A DNA stretch of 64,000 bases from JAAYPI01 sp963668615 (GCA_963668615.2 CAXXCL010000003.1:186001-250000); one strand, 5' to 3'; counted from the first letter of the stretch, positions 1-8,840 are shown. The notes: generated by a model not told the origin, from the letters alone. Numbers and translations: made by a program.

Positions 1-639
1 AAAGATTCTTTGGCTTTAGTTGAATTTTTGGGAGAACGAATGAAAATATTCAAACCCAAATTTTCTGTTTATGCTGTACATGTTTCGGTAGAAAATATTC
101 AATACAACGCTGATTTACAGTATCTAAAGAATTATTGTGATGCGTTTAACATTCCCTTTTACCACGAAACAACATCGTTCGATTCCTCAACCGACAAACG
201 AAAAACGCCCTGTTTTTTATGTTCTTGGACAAGACGGAAAGCTTTGTTCGAAACAGCCAAGAAACTGGGTTGCAATAAAATAGCCCTCGGTCATCACCAA
301 GATGATATTTTGGAAACTTTGTTGATGAATATGACCTGCCAGGGAGCCATTTCGACGATGCCACCCCTGCTTAAAATGATAAAATTCGATATGTCCATTA
401 TACGACCGATGTGCCTTCTTACCGAAAACGAAATAACAGAATTGGGAGCAATACGAGAGTTTAAAAAGCAGATTAAAAATTGCCCTTACGAAAAGGTTTC
501 CAACCGTGCAGCGTTCAAAAAAATAGTGAGTTTACTCAATGAAATAAATCCCGAAGCAAGATATTCGTTATGGAACTCCATGACAAACATTCAAACAGAT
601 TATTTACCAAAAATTAAAGAAAAAAGAGAAAATATATGA
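1..639 (+). CDS. ttcA: TtcA-like tRNA 2-thiolation ATP pyrophosphatase, 5' truncated by window edge
   Basis: The frame is open from base 1 and begins KDSLALVEF, the end of the SGGKDS PP-loop that binds ATP in this family, so the start codon and about 30-40 residues lie outside the window. Further along are the cysteine pair PCFLCS and the GHHQDD motif of the TtcA group. These enzymes adenylate C32 of certain tRNAs and exchange oxygen for sulfur using a 4Fe-4S cluster held by CxxC cysteines. The stop overlaps the next start (ATGA), so it is translationally coupled to the DUF59 gene, an Fe-S maturation type protein, which fits an Fe-S enzyme. The family call is strong; the exact tRNA substrate is inferred. 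Confidence 0.8.
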   Translation, partial: KDSLALVEFLGERMKIFKPKFSVYAVHVSVENIQYNADLQYLKNYCDAFNIPFYHETTSFDSSTDKRKTPCFLCSWTRRKALFETAKKLGCNKIALGHHQDDILETLLMNMTCQGAISTMPPLLKMIKFDMSIIRPMCLLTENEITELGAIREFKKQIKNCPYEKVSNRAAFKKIVSLLNEINPEARYSLWNSMTNIQTDYLPKIKEKRENI

Positions 640-974
640 GTACCGAAAAAAACGAAAAGACTGAAGATTTTCTGGCTTTAGAAAACAGAATAGTAAAAAG
701 ACTGAAAACAGTTTTTGACCCCGAAATACCCGTTAATGTATATGATTTAGGATTAATCTACAAAATAGATATTTCTGACGATCAGATAGTAACTATCGAC
801 ATGACCTTGACGGCTGCCGGCTGTCCGATGGCTGATTTTATTTTGGAAGATGTAAAAATGAAAATTGAAAGCATAGAAGGTGTAAAAGCTGTTACCATCA
901 ATTTGGTTTTCGACCCTGCGTGGGACAATTCCATGATGTCGGAAGAAGCAAAACTGGAATTGGGCTTTCTATAA
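636..974 (+). CDS. DUF59/MIP18-family (SufT-like) Fe-S cluster assembly protein
   Basis: A 112-residue single-domain protein of the MIP18/DUF59 family. It has the typical DPEIPVNVYDLGLIY segment (about residues 29-43), the TAAGCPM motif with the conserved cysteine (about residues 60-66), and an ending in VFDPAWDNSMMSEEAKLELGFL-type sequence found in SUF-linked members. Such proteins help deliver Fe-S clusters to apo-enzymes in the cytoplasm. It overlaps the upstream TtcA-like gene by 4 bases (ATGA) and lies 10 bases before ubiE. No other suf genes are in the window, so its client is inferred from context only. Confidence 0.85.
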   Translation: MSTEKNEKTEDFLALENRIVKRLKTVFDPEIPVNVYDLGLIYKIDISDDQIVTIDMTLTAAGCPMADFILEDVKMKIESIEGVKAVTINLVFDPAWDNSMMSEEAKLELGFL

Positions 975-984
975 ATCATTTAAA

Positions 985-1677
985 ATGGCAAAGAAAAATT
1001 ACGTAGAAAATTTGTTTAATAACATAGCATCCAGCTACGATAAACTGAATCATATCTTATCGCTTAATATTGATAAATGTTGGCGTAAAAAAGCGGTAAA
1101 AATAATTCTCAGCAGACCACACGAACTTGTTTTAGATGTAGCTTGCGGAACCGGTGATTTCGCAATTGCTTTGGCAAAGGCGGGAGTAAAAAAAGTTGTT
1201 GGAATTGACATTTCCGAAAAAATGTTGGAAATAGGAAAAGAAAAAATAACACAAAGAAATCTTGAAAATAATATTCATTTACAATACGAAGACTGCGAAA
1301 AGATGAGTTTCGAAGCCAACTCTTTTGATGGTGTAACAGTTGCCTTTGGAGTACGTAATTTCGAACATTTAAGTGTAGGAATACAAGAGATGTATCGTGT
1401 ATTAAAGCCCGAAGGAAAATTGGTTATTTTAGAATTATCCACCCCTCAAAACAAGTTGATTTTTTCGCTTTATAACATTTATTTCAAGCACATACTTCCC
1501 TCAATAGGAGGTTGGATTTCTGGTGATAAATCGGCTTACCAATATTTGTATCAATCCGTGTTACAATTTCCGAAACCCGACAAGTTCATCCCGATACTAT
1601 CGTCTTGCGGATTTCAAAAAGTAGAGCACAAAGCCTTTACTTTTGGGTTGGCTCGTATGTATGTTGCTACAAAATAA
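985..1677 (+). CDS. ubiE: Demethylmenaquinone methyltransferase (UbiE/MenG)
   Basis: A 230-residue class I SAM methyltransferase. The SAM-binding loop is LDVACGTGDFA (about residues 50-60), followed by an acidic residue in VVGIDIS. The UbiE signatures FGVRNFEHL and GGWISGDKSAYQYL are both present. It performs the last step of menaquinone synthesis, C-methylation of demethylmenaquinone at the membrane. The gene is the third of a + strand run and ends 7 bases before the convergent stop of menA, the preceding prenyltransferase step of the same pathway. The length matches the family. Confidence 0.93.
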   Translation: MAKKNYVENLFNNIASSYDKLNHILSLNIDKCWRKKAVKIILSRPHELVLDVACGTGDFAIALAKAGVKKVVGIDISEKMLEIGKEKITQRNLENNIHLQYEDCEKMSFEANSFDGVTVAFGVRNFEHLSVGIQEMYRVLKPEGKLVILELSTPQNKLIFSLYNIYFKHILPSIGGWISGDKSAYQYLYQSVLQFPKPDKFIPILSSCGFQKVEHKAFTFGLARMYVATK

Positions 1678-1684
1678 GGTTGTT

Positions 1685-2581
1685 TTATAAGAACCAACCT
1701 ACCGATACAACCAACACAAAGAAAAGAGTAAGCGATACCAATACAGGCATTTGTTTGTCCAAAGGTTTCCCTGACAGCTTTTTTACCTGAATGAGATGTT
1801 TGATGAACAAAGGCAAAAGTAAAAGAAACAAGTATTCTTGTATTTCAGCTCCTTTAAAAAAATTGAAAATCAACATCGCAATAAAAGCACCTATTATGAG
1901 GCAATTGTGGTATATTTTGGCTTTTCTGTCTCCCAACATGACCGGAATCGTAATACGTGTTTTCAAATCCGTTTCTCTATCGCGGATATTATTGATATTC
2001 AACACTCCGGTTATTAAAAACCCTGCTGCACTCGCCGGAAGAAACACCATCCCATCAATTCTTCCTGTCATCAAAAAATAAGAACCGACTGTACTCAATA
2101 AACCAAAAAAAATAAAAACAAAAATATCTCCCAACCCTACGTACCCATAAGGTTTTTTCCCAAGCGTATACGTTAAGGCAGCGACAATTGCCAATCCACC
2201 GAAAAGCAACATCAACATTCCATCAAAGCTAAAAAAAACATCAAAGGAAACACATAGCAACCATAATCCGAAAATGGCAGATAACACAACAAAAAGAATT
2301 ATCATCGCATAAAAGTCTCTACGAGAAAGGGTGCCTGCCAATAATCCATAGATAGGTCCCTGCCTATCATCCGTGTCTGTTCCTTTAAGAGAATCACCCA
2401 ATTCGTTGGAAATATTTGACAAAATTTGCAACGAGAGAGTCGTAAATATGGCTAAAACAAAAGTCAGCCAATTAAAAGAGCCTGCTGATGCAGCTAACAA
2501 AGACCCTAAAAGAATTCCCGAAATGGAAAGGGGCAATGTTCGTAAGCGAAAAGCAGCTATATAATATTTTACTTGTTTCAT
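1685..2581 (-). CDS. menA: 1,4-dihydroxy-2-naphthoate polyprenyltransferase MenA
   Basis: A 298-residue polytopic membrane protein of the UbiA superfamily with about eight hydrophobic segments. The first Asp-rich motif is NELGDSLKGTDTDD (about residues 60-73) and the second is the NIRDRETD region (about residues 198-205); both bind Mg-prenyl diphosphate. MenA joins a polyprenyl chain to DHNA to give demethylmenaquinone, the substrate of UbiE encoded just across the convergent junction. It lies 19 bases downstream of the esterase gene on the same strand and may be co-transcribed with it. Confidence 0.92.
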   Translation of the reverse strand: MKQVKYYIAAFRLRTLPLSISGILLGSLLAASAGSFNWLTFVLAIFTTLSLQILSNISNELGDSLKGTDTDDRQGPIYGLLAGTLSRRDFYAMIILFVVLSAIFGLWLLCVSFDVFFSFDGMLMLLFGGLAIVAALTYTLGKKPYGYVGLGDIFVFIFFGLLSTVGSYFLMTGRIDGMVFLPASAAGFLITGVLNINNIRDRETDLKTRITIPVMLGDRKAKIYHNCLIIGAFIAMLIFNFFKGAEIQEYLFLLLLPLFIKHLIQVKKLSGKPLDKQMPVLVSLTLFFVLVVSVGWFL

Positions 2582-2600
2582 TTTCTAATTTCTACTCCTT

Positions 2601-3530
2601 TTATTTTGCCTTATTGCTGTAAATATCTTGCAATGTACGTTTGAAAGCCGGTTCCGTTACATCCTTATTCTTAAAAGATATATCTATTTGCAAATCAAGC
2701 TGTTCCAAAGCAAAGCGTTCGAAAAACGTATTAATATCGTCCAAATTTCCTACCATGGGTAAAACGGCTATTTCGTGACCATAATTCTCGAAACGGAAAA
2801 TTTGAAAATTATAACCGTTTTTCAAAAATAACTTGGCAAGAGCACTGGAACCAAACAGTCCCTTTTTGAAAACACGTATTTGGTTATAAGGAACAACCCC
2901 ATCTTTAGTACCATGAAAAAACAAGGTCGGATCGGGATGCCTTGTGTACGTAGGTTTTCCTTCTACTGAAAATACAGCTCCCGAAAAAGAGACAACCGCT
3001 GCATAGCGAAATGAAGGAGGCAACCCACTGGCTAATGAAGTACGATTTGACAACTGATAATCGGCTTGCAACACTGTTACAGCCCCTGCACTAGAACCGG
3101 CAATCATAATCAACGATGTATCAACACCCAATTTGTCAGCATTTTCTATTACGTATTGAGTAGCGGAAAACAAATCTTCTACAGCGTAAGAAATAGCTTG
3201 TTCGAGAGGTTTAGTATCAGTTGCAGAAACATTTTTTGCATTCTTTAAACCCAAACGATAATCTATTGCAATAGACACAAAACCACGGTCTGCCATTGCT
3301 TGACAAAAAGCCGAATCATGTTTGTTATTGCGTTCTCCATGAGCAAAACCTCCCCCAAAAACGTAAATCATACATTTGTTCTTAGGTTGCATTTGTTTGG
3401 GAGAATATACGTCCATATACAATTCTTGCGAACCTTTTTGAGCAAATTTATAGGTGTTAACCTCCGAATAAATGCAAAAAAGGAAGGACGATAATATAAA
3501 AAAAACCGAAAAAACTATTTTTTTCTTCAT
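2601..3530 (-). CDS. Secreted alpha/beta-hydrolase (esterase/acetyl-esterase type)
   Basis: A 309-residue protein with an N-terminal signal sequence (hydrophobic residues about 4-20). The oxyanion-hole motif is FGGGFAHGE (about residues 58-66), the nucleophile elbow is GSSAG (about residues 145-149), the acidic residue lies in GTKDGVVP, and the His is in YGHE. It should therefore be a serine hydrolase of the BD-FAE/esterase-lipase group acting in the periplasm or outside. The natural ester is unknown. It is divergent from the permease gene at 3603 and precedes menA by 19 bases without an obvious functional link. Confidence 0.8.
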   Translation of the reverse strand: MKKKIVFSVFFILSSFLFCIYSEVNTYKFAQKGSQELYMDVYSPKQMQPKNKCMIYVFGGGFAHGERNNKHDSAFCQAMADRGFVSIAIDYRLGLKNAKNVSATDTKPLEQAISYAVEDLFSATQYVIENADKLGVDTSLIMIAGSSAGAVTVLQADYQLSNRTSLASGLPPSFRYAAVVSFSGAVFSVEGKPTYTRHPDPTLFFHGTKDGVVPYNQIRVFKKGLFGSSALAKLFLKNGYNFQIFRFENYGHEIAVLPMVGNLDDINTFFERFALEQLDLQIDISFKNKDVTEPAFKRTLQDIYSNKAK

Positions 3531-3552
3531 AACTTTAAATACTGAGGTTTAA

Positions 3553-3584
3553 TTGGTAAAGTTCGTAAAGTTATTGTATTTTTG
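3553..3584 (+). promoter_or_regulatory. Bacteroidota-type promoter of the ArsG/DsbD-like permease gene
   Basis: TTG at 3553-3555, 21 bp spacer, then TATTTTTG (TAnnTTTG) at 3577-3584. The -7 box overlaps an in-frame TTG at 3582, which argues that translation starts at the ATG at 3603. Confidence 0.6.
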
Positions 3585-3602
3585 TGTTCAAAACAAAAAA
3601 TT

Positions 3603-4337
3603 ATGAGCTTTACCGAACTACTCAATACTTTTTCCGAATTTCCTATTTTACTGGCTTTGATATTGGGGCTTTTAGTGGCTATAAACCCCTGCCCTTTGGC
3701 GATGAACATTGGAGCTATTGCCTTTATTGGCAAGGATATACAAAATAAAAAAAAGGTATTTATCAACGGACTTCTCTACACATTGGGGAGAATTATCAGT
3801 TTCACGTTGTTGGGAATTGTCCTTATTTTCATTTTGAATTCCGGTAAAAATATTCACCTGATACAAACATTATTTTCTGAATATGGCGAAAAAGTAATAG
3901 GCTTTGTTTTCCTTGTTATCGGTATTTTTATGTTGGATATTGTGAAGTTTCATTCTCATAATCAATGTAAAACAGATCACGGCATTGCTACAATAAAAAA
4001 CAAACAAAATTTAAGTCCATTGGCACTTGGTATGGTACTCGCATTGGCTTTTTGTCCATACGGAGCCAGTTTATTTTTTGGCGTTCTTATACCGGTAGCA
4101 GTAGAATCACCCATTGGTTACCTTCTGCCTGTTTTATTTGCTATCAGCACAAGTGTTCCGGTAGTAATTTTGGCATGGTTTTTAGCATATGGATTTTCTA
4201 ATGTAAATAAGTTGTACGACCGCATGCAGAACTTTGACAAATGGATAAGACGTGTAGTTGCAGTATTATTAATCGGAATCGGTTTGTATTACATTATTAC
4301 ATCCTTTGGTTTCGTAGAACACCACCATATTCACTAA
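3603..4337 (+). CDS. DsbD/CcdA-like membrane permease, ArsG-type
   Basis: A 244-residue integral membrane protein with six to seven hydrophobic segments. It contains the AINPCPLAMNIGAIAFIG segment (about residues 23-40) with the Pro-flanked Cys typical of the LysE/CcdA-like ArsG and DsbD groups, and a second FCPYGASLFFG motif with another Pro-adjacent Cys in the second half. The paired Cys-Pro motifs suggest thiol-disulfide electron transfer across the inner membrane. Related proteins have been annotated as aromatic arsenical efflux permeases. No arsenic or thioredoxin gene is adjacent, so the substrate is open. The ATG at 3603 is preferred over the TTG at 3582, which lies inside the promoter. 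The C-terminus is His-rich (HHHIH). Confidence 0.72.
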   Translation: MSFTELLNTFSEFPILLALILGLLVAINPCPLAMNIGAIAFIGKDIQNKKKVFINGLLYTLGRIISFTLLGIVLIFILNSGKNIHLIQTLFSEYGEKVIGFVFLVIGIFMLDIVKFHSHNQCKTDHGIATIKNKQNLSPLALGMVLALAFCPYGASLFFGVLIPVAVESPIGYLLPVLFAISTSVPVVILAWFLAYGFSNVNKLYDRMQNFDKWIRRVVAVLLIGIGLYYIITSFGFVEHHHIH

Positions 4338-4434
4338 GCCATTTTCGTATTCCTTTGACCTCAAAGCAGATAAAATTGGGGAATATAAAATGATTCGCCT
4401 CTTTGGAAAAGAATTTTTACTCAGGAAAAATCAT

Positions 4435-4442
4435 TACCTTTG
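4435..4442 (+). promoter_or_regulatory. -7 promoter element before the ABC-F gene
   Basis: TACCTTTG matches TAnnTTTG, 52 bases before the ATG at 4495. No well-spaced TTTG was seen upstream. Confidence 0.4.
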
Positions 4443-4494
4443 CCCCCTCGAAGCGAAAGCTTAATTTTACACATACAAAAAAATAGTTATATTT

Positions 4495-6108
4495 ATGATT
4501 ACTGTTTCAAATCTTGCCATTCAATTTGGCAAACGCGTGTTATTTCAAGATGTTAACCTAAAATTTACCGCAGGCAACTGTTACGGAATTATTGGGGCAA
4601 ATGGAGCCGGAAAATCCACCCTTTTGCGTATGCTTAGCGGCGATTTAGACCCTACACGCGGAACCATTATTTTTGGTACCAACGAACGTTTGTCCGTATT
4701 AAAGCAAGACCACTTTGAATTTGATGAATATACGGTTTTGGATACCGTTATGATGGGACACGAAAAATTGTGGAATGTTCAAAAAGAAAAAGACGAAATT
4801 TACTTAAAAGAAGATTTTTCAGATGCTGACGGAATACGGGCATCTGAGTTGGAAGAGCAATTTGCCGAAATGGACGGTTGGAATGCCGAAAGCAATGCTG
4901 CTTCCCTTTTAAGCGGATTAGGCATCAAAGAAAATTTACACCACGTCTTTATGAAAGACATCAGTGCCAAGGAGAAAGTACGTATTTTGTTGGCTCGTGC
5001 ACTATTTGGCAACCCGGACAACTTACTACTCGATGAACCTACCAATGACCTTGATATAGCCACCATTAACTGGTTAGAAAACTATTTGGCAAATTATGAA
5101 AATACCGTTTTGGTAGTTTCACACGATAGGCACTTTTTAGACTCTGTAAGTACGCATACAGTAGATATTGACTTTGGAAAAATCCAACTATTTGCCGGCA
5201 ACTATTCGTTTTGGTATGAGTCCAGCCAATTGGCTCTTCGTCAGCAACAAAACCAAAACAAAAAAGCCGAAGAAAAGAAAAAGGAATTGGAGGAATTTAT
5301 TCGCAGGTTTAGTGCCAACGTGGCAAAATCCAAACAAGCAACCAGCAGACGAAAAATGTTGGAAAAACTAAACATTGAAGAAATACAGCCTTCGACACGT
5401 AAATATCCGGGAATTATTTTTACTCCCGACAGAGAACCGGGTAACATGATTTTGGAAGTAAAAGGACTTACCAAATCGACAGACGGAACAGTCCTTTTTA
5501 GGGATGTAAATTTCAATGTGGAAAAAGGAGACAAAATCGTCTTTTTGTCAAGAGACCCGAGAGCAATGACAGCCCTTTTCGAAATTATCAACGGTCACCT
5601 AAAACCCGATGCCGGCTCTTTTAACTGGGGAGTAACCATTACTTCTGCTTATTTACCATTGGATAACTCGGAATTTTTCAATACGGACTTGAATTTGGTC
5701 GATTGGCTCGGACAATTTTCAAGCGATACCACCGAATCGTACATCCGTGGCTACTTGGGAAGAATGTTATTTTCCGGTGAAGAAATTTACAAAAAAGCTA
5801 GCGTGATTTCAGGTGGAGAAAAAATGCGTTGTATGATTTCTCGCATGATGCTAAAAAATGCCAACACATTGGTTCTTGATTCTCCGGCTAATCACCTCGA
5901 TTTGGAATCCATTCAGGCATTTAACAACTCATTAAAGAATTTTAAAGGCAATCTTTTGATGTCGTCTCATGACCACGAATTTATACAAACCGTATGTAAC
6001 CGTGTAATAGAGCTGACACCAAACGGAATCATTGACAAAGTAACAGAGTATGATGATTACTTGGACGACGAACACGTAAAAGAACAACAAGAAAAACTAT
6101 ACAAATAA
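4495..6108 (+). CDS. ABC-F family ATPase (YbiT-like) with one degenerate nucleotide site
   Basis: A 537-residue soluble protein with two ABC domains joined by a charged linker and no membrane segment, so an ABC-F ribosome-associated ATPase rather than a transporter. Domain 1 has a good Walker A, GANGAGKST (residues 34-42), and Walker B LLLDEPTND (about 177-185), but its signature reads ISAKEK instead of SGGEK. Domain 2 has a normal signature ISGGEKMR (about 438), yet no P-loop lysine (VFLSRDPRAMT in its place) and LVLDSPANH instead of DEP. In the head-to-tail ABC dimer this leaves one complete composite site and one dead site. The gene lies 12 bases before the outer-membrane protein gene. Confidence 0.88.
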   Translation: MITVSNLAIQFGKRVLFQDVNLKFTAGNCYGIIGANGAGKSTLLRMLSGDLDPTRGTIIFGTNERLSVLKQDHFEFDEYTVLDTVMMGHEKLWNVQKEKDEIYLKEDFSDADGIRASELEEQFAEMDGWNAESNAASLLSGLGIKENLHHVFMKDISAKEKVRILLARALFGNPDNLLLDEPTNDLDIATINWLENYLANYENTVLVVSHDRHFLDSVSTHTVDIDFGKIQLFAGNYSFWYESSQLALRQQQNQNKKAEEKKKELEEFIRRFSANVAKSKQATSRRKMLEKLNIEEIQPSTRKYPGIIFTPDREPGNMILEVKGLTKSTDGTVLFRDVNFNVEKGDKIVFLSRDPRAMTALFEIINGHLKPDAGSFNWGVTITSAYLPLDNSEFFNTDLNLVDWLGQFSSDTTESYIRGYLGRMLFSGEEIYKKASVISGGEKMRCMISRMMLKNANTLVLDSPANHLDLESIQAFNNSLKNFKGNLLMSSHDHEFIQTVCNRVIELTPNGIIDKVTEYDDYLDDEHVKEQQEKLYK

Positions 6109-6120
6109 TTCTCAAACAAG

Positions 6121-7278
6121 ATGAAAAGCAAGGGACATCTAATAACAGTGCTTTTGATTTTATTTTCAATCAATATTCAAGCACAAATATCGGAAGAAAT
6201 AAAATCGTACGTTGACAGTACAGAAACACTTGTAAACAGCGGAAGAAAAATGTTGGTACAAAGCATCGCAGCAGGTGATTTGGACAAAACAAAAGATATT
6301 TACCACTATTTATCCGATAAAACTTCCGGCAACTATTATTCGGCTTTCTACTTTACAGAAGACCTGTATATCAATATATTGGTTGGCGACTGGCATGGCG
6401 TTGAACAACAAATGCAAAACTATTCCGAAAATGTAAAAAAATTCAGCTATCCAAACACATATTCCATATACCCCGTGTTGTATAGCAAGGTAACACAAGC
6501 CAATGATTCCTTGTTAATAGCATCTCAAAAGTCGGACATCAACGATGAGAGTAAAAAAACATTGAAACTACTTTTTTACGCATTAAAAGCAAAAACAATA
6601 GACGATGGCTATAATTCCCTACTCAGCGACTACAAAAAGAACTACAAGAAAACAGGAAAAGAAACCGATTTTGTTGACGGATTTTTACCGGCAGCCAACA
6701 TAAAGATGTCTCTTGCATGGTCGATAGGTTCGGGAATAGTGCTTCCAACAAGCTCTTTGGCAGACAATTTCAAACCCAATGCGTCCATAAATGTATCAAT
6801 GGATGTTAACGTAAATAAAGTTTATACATCCTTGTACCTGCTAGCTTCCGGATTAAAATTAAAAGAACCTTTTACCGGATCTACAAAATATGAAGATATG
6901 CAATTTCAGAAAAATGAGCTATTCGACTATTTTGATGCCGGATTGAAGGGGGGTTACTTTTTGATAAGAAACAATAGATTTCATGTTGCACCCTATTTGT
7001 CCATATCCGGTAGTTATTTGAAAAGTGATCATTATGATAGCGATGACGACAAATACGAATACGAAATATACGATTCTTTTACCTATGGTGGCGGATTACA
7101 TACAGAAGTAAAAATTGCCAATCTTACCGCAAAAAATGGATATTCTTATGACGACACATATATCAGTGTGAAACTGGATGCAGGTTGTGACATGGTTACC
7201 AGTTTTAAAAACAGCCACTTTCAAGGAGATATATCCTACTTCTCTCTTGCTTTTGTATGGGGAGTTGGAAATTTTTAA
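6121..7278 (+). CDS. Hypothetical secreted/outer-membrane protein with beta-barrel-like C-terminus
   Basis: A 385-residue protein with a clear signal peptide (MKSKGHLITVLLILFS..., cleavage near QA-QI, about residue 23). The first half is alpha-helical looking. From about residue 200 the sequence alternates hydrophobic and polar residues with many Gly, Ser and Tyr, and ends in an aromatic (VWGVGNF), as outer-membrane beta-barrels do. I do not recognise the family. It follows the ABC-F gene by 12 bases and is closed by a strong terminator at 7301. It is the last core-like gene before the cassette island. Confidence 0.6.
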   Translation: MKSKGHLITVLLILFSINIQAQISEEIKSYVDSTETLVNSGRKMLVQSIAAGDLDKTKDIYHYLSDKTSGNYYSAFYFTEDLYINILVGDWHGVEQQMQNYSENVKKFSYPNTYSIYPVLYSKVTQANDSLLIASQKSDINDESKKTLKLLFYALKAKTIDDGYNSLLSDYKKNYKKTGKETDFVDGFLPAANIKMSLAWSIGSGIVLPTSSLADNFKPNASINVSMDVNVNKVYTSLYLLASGLKLKEPFTGSTKYEDMQFQKNELFDYFDAGLKGGYFLIRNNRFHVAPYLSISGSYLKSDHYDSDDDKYEYEIYDSFTYGGGLHTEVKIANLTAKNGYSYDDTYISVKLDAGCDMVTSFKNSHFQGDISYFSLAFVWGVGNF

Positions 7279-7300
7279 GTAAAACCTATATCAACATTAC

Positions 7301-7330
7301 AGGCACAAATTTACCACTTGTGCCTTTTTT
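7301..7330 (+). terminator. Rho-independent terminator
   Basis: AGGCACAA at 7301-7308 pairs perfectly with TTGTGCCT at 7318-7325 over a 9-base loop and is followed by T6. It ends the ABC-F/outer-membrane protein transcript. Confidence 0.85.
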
Positions 7331-7761
7331 ATTCCCGGCTGTATCATCCAAATTTGGGTTCCCTTTTTCTTCTTAATTCTTTGGTTATTTACAATTAACT
7401 TGTAATTTCGATAGTTATCAGAAATAACGTGAAAATTTATATTCTTGGCGGTGATATTTGAAATGTATGTACATTGTCGATAGCCTCAGAAAATTAATTT
7501 CGCAGAACCGGTTGTTCGGGGTAAGTTAAAAAAAACAAAAATACAAATAGACACATATTACTACGAAAGGTTTTGACCAGATAAAAAGTTCGTTGGATAA
7601 TCTTCACATTTAGTTAATTTTTAAACTTTTTATTGAAATAAACTTTTTATCTTTGAAAAGAAAATAATAAAACTAACAAAAAAACGTCTGTTTCTCTTCT
7701 CTATAAAATTCCTGTATGTGCAATAACCAGAAAATAGGTAAATATTCTAACATTCTAAATA
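7331..7761. other. AT-rich non-coding stretch at the left edge of the cassette island
   Basis: About 430 bases without a credible gene. It contains AT-rich stretches and, at 7709-7724, the segment TTCCTGTATGTGCAATA, whose parts recur inverted at 7822-7832 and directly at 7802-7814. No integrase, attI-like promoter or tRNA was recognised. Confidence 0.5.
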
Positions 7762-7859
7762 ACACAACTTTAGCTAAACAAACACACACTTCTATAGCGG
7801 ATGTATGTGCAATAGCGTAGTACATACAGGAATTTGTTGCACATACACGGATGTTGTGC
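7762..7859 (+). repeat. Possible first attC-like element (site A)
   Basis: ACACAAC at 7762-7768 and GTTGTGC at 7853-7859 are near-complementary. Inside, TGTATGTGCAA (7802-7812) pairs perfectly with TTGCACATACA (7837-7847). It is shorter (98 bp) than the other sites and flanks the left of the metallopeptidase cassette. The call is weaker than for the later sites. Confidence 0.4.
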
Positions 7860-7882
7860 TTAATTTTAAAAAACATACATAC

Positions 7883-8833
7883 ATGAAGAAACTTACATTA
7901 ATTGGATTATTTATTACTGGATTTATAGTAAATGGACTAAGTTCAGAGAATTTAGTTGATAGAATTAAATTTGCCTCACTTGGTAAAGCAAAAGAACTTC
8001 TAACTCAGGAGGATGAATTTACAAAAAGTTGGAGTCAGTTTGATATTGACTCAAGAATGCACAAGAAGAATAGTACAAAACAAGAGTTATTCAGCTATAT
8101 TTCAGAGCAGACAAAGGATTGGACATTAGATGAACAAAGCAAGATTCAAACAATTATTGAGAGTATTAATAAACAAATTTTAAAACAAGGCTTCAAAATT
8201 AATTTTCCAAATGAGATTTTTTTTATTAAAACTACAGCCAATGAGGAAGGTGGTGCAGGTGGATATACTCGGGCAAATTATGTTGTATTAAAAGATGATG
8301 TTATTTCGCAACCAATAGGAGAATTAAAGCAAATTATAGTTCATGAATTGTTCCATATTTTGACAAGAAATAACCCTGAATTCAGGAAAGAAATGTACCA
8401 GATTATCGGATTTGAATTAATGAATGATGTTGAATATCCAGCTAATTTAAAACCATACAGGATAACAAATCCAGATGCACCTCAAATTGACAGTTACATA
8501 AAATTAAAGATTGGTGGACAATCTATTGAGTGTATGATGATTTTGTATTCAACTCAAGATTATATTGGTGGAGATTTTTTTAAATATTTGAATGTAGGAT
8601 TCTTGAGTTTGAAAGGTGATTCAATAAAATCTGTGGACTACAATGACAACAAACCTGTAATTTATAGCTTTAAGCAAGTGGCAGATTTTTTTGAACAAGT
8701 GGGAAAAAATACACAATACATAATTCATCCCGAGGAGATTCTTGCGGATAATTTTGCATTTGCAATTCTTAATAAATCTGGATTACCTAATCAAGATATT
8801 GTGAATAAGATAAAAATGAAACTAAAAGAATAA
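7883..8833 (+). CDS. Secreted HExxH metallopeptidase-like protein (cassette gene)
   Basis: A 316-residue protein from the ATG at 7883; an upstream in-frame start at 7805 would lie inside the palindromic element and give a non-signal N-terminus. The N-terminus (MKKLTLIGLFITGFIV) is a signal peptide. The zinc-binding motif HELFH is at residues 154-158, and a downstream HPEEILADNFA (residues 282-292) offers the third ligand and conserved Asp/Asn, the arrangement seen in gluzincin-like peptidases. I do not recognise a named family, and the substrate is unknown. The codon use is AT-rich. The stop is 8 bases before attC-like site B. Confidence 0.6.
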   Translation: MKKLTLIGLFITGFIVNGLSSENLVDRIKFASLGKAKELLTQEDEFTKSWSQFDIDSRMHKKNSTKQELFSYISEQTKDWTLDEQSKIQTIIESINKQILKQGFKINFPNEIFFIKTTANEEGGAGGYTRANYVVLKDDVISQPIGELKQIIVHELFHILTRNNPEFRKEMYQIIGFELMNDVEYPANLKPYRITNPDAPQIDSYIKLKIGGQSIECMMILYSTQDYIGGDFFKYLNVGFLSLKGDSIKSVDYNDNKPVIYSFKQVADFFEQVGKNTQYIIHPEEILADNFAFAILNKSGLPNQDIVNKIKMKLKE

Positions 8834-8840
8834 AAACTAA

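Noticed and set aside
1605..2081. Plus-strand frames overlapping the ubiE/menA junction and menA
   Set aside because: They lie antisense to well-supported menA coding sequence or out of frame in ubiE.
3582..3602. TTG start for the ArsG/DsbD-like permease at 3582
   Set aside because: The codon overlaps the -7 box of the promoter, so it is unlikely to be in the mRNA. ATG at 3603 fits the family length.
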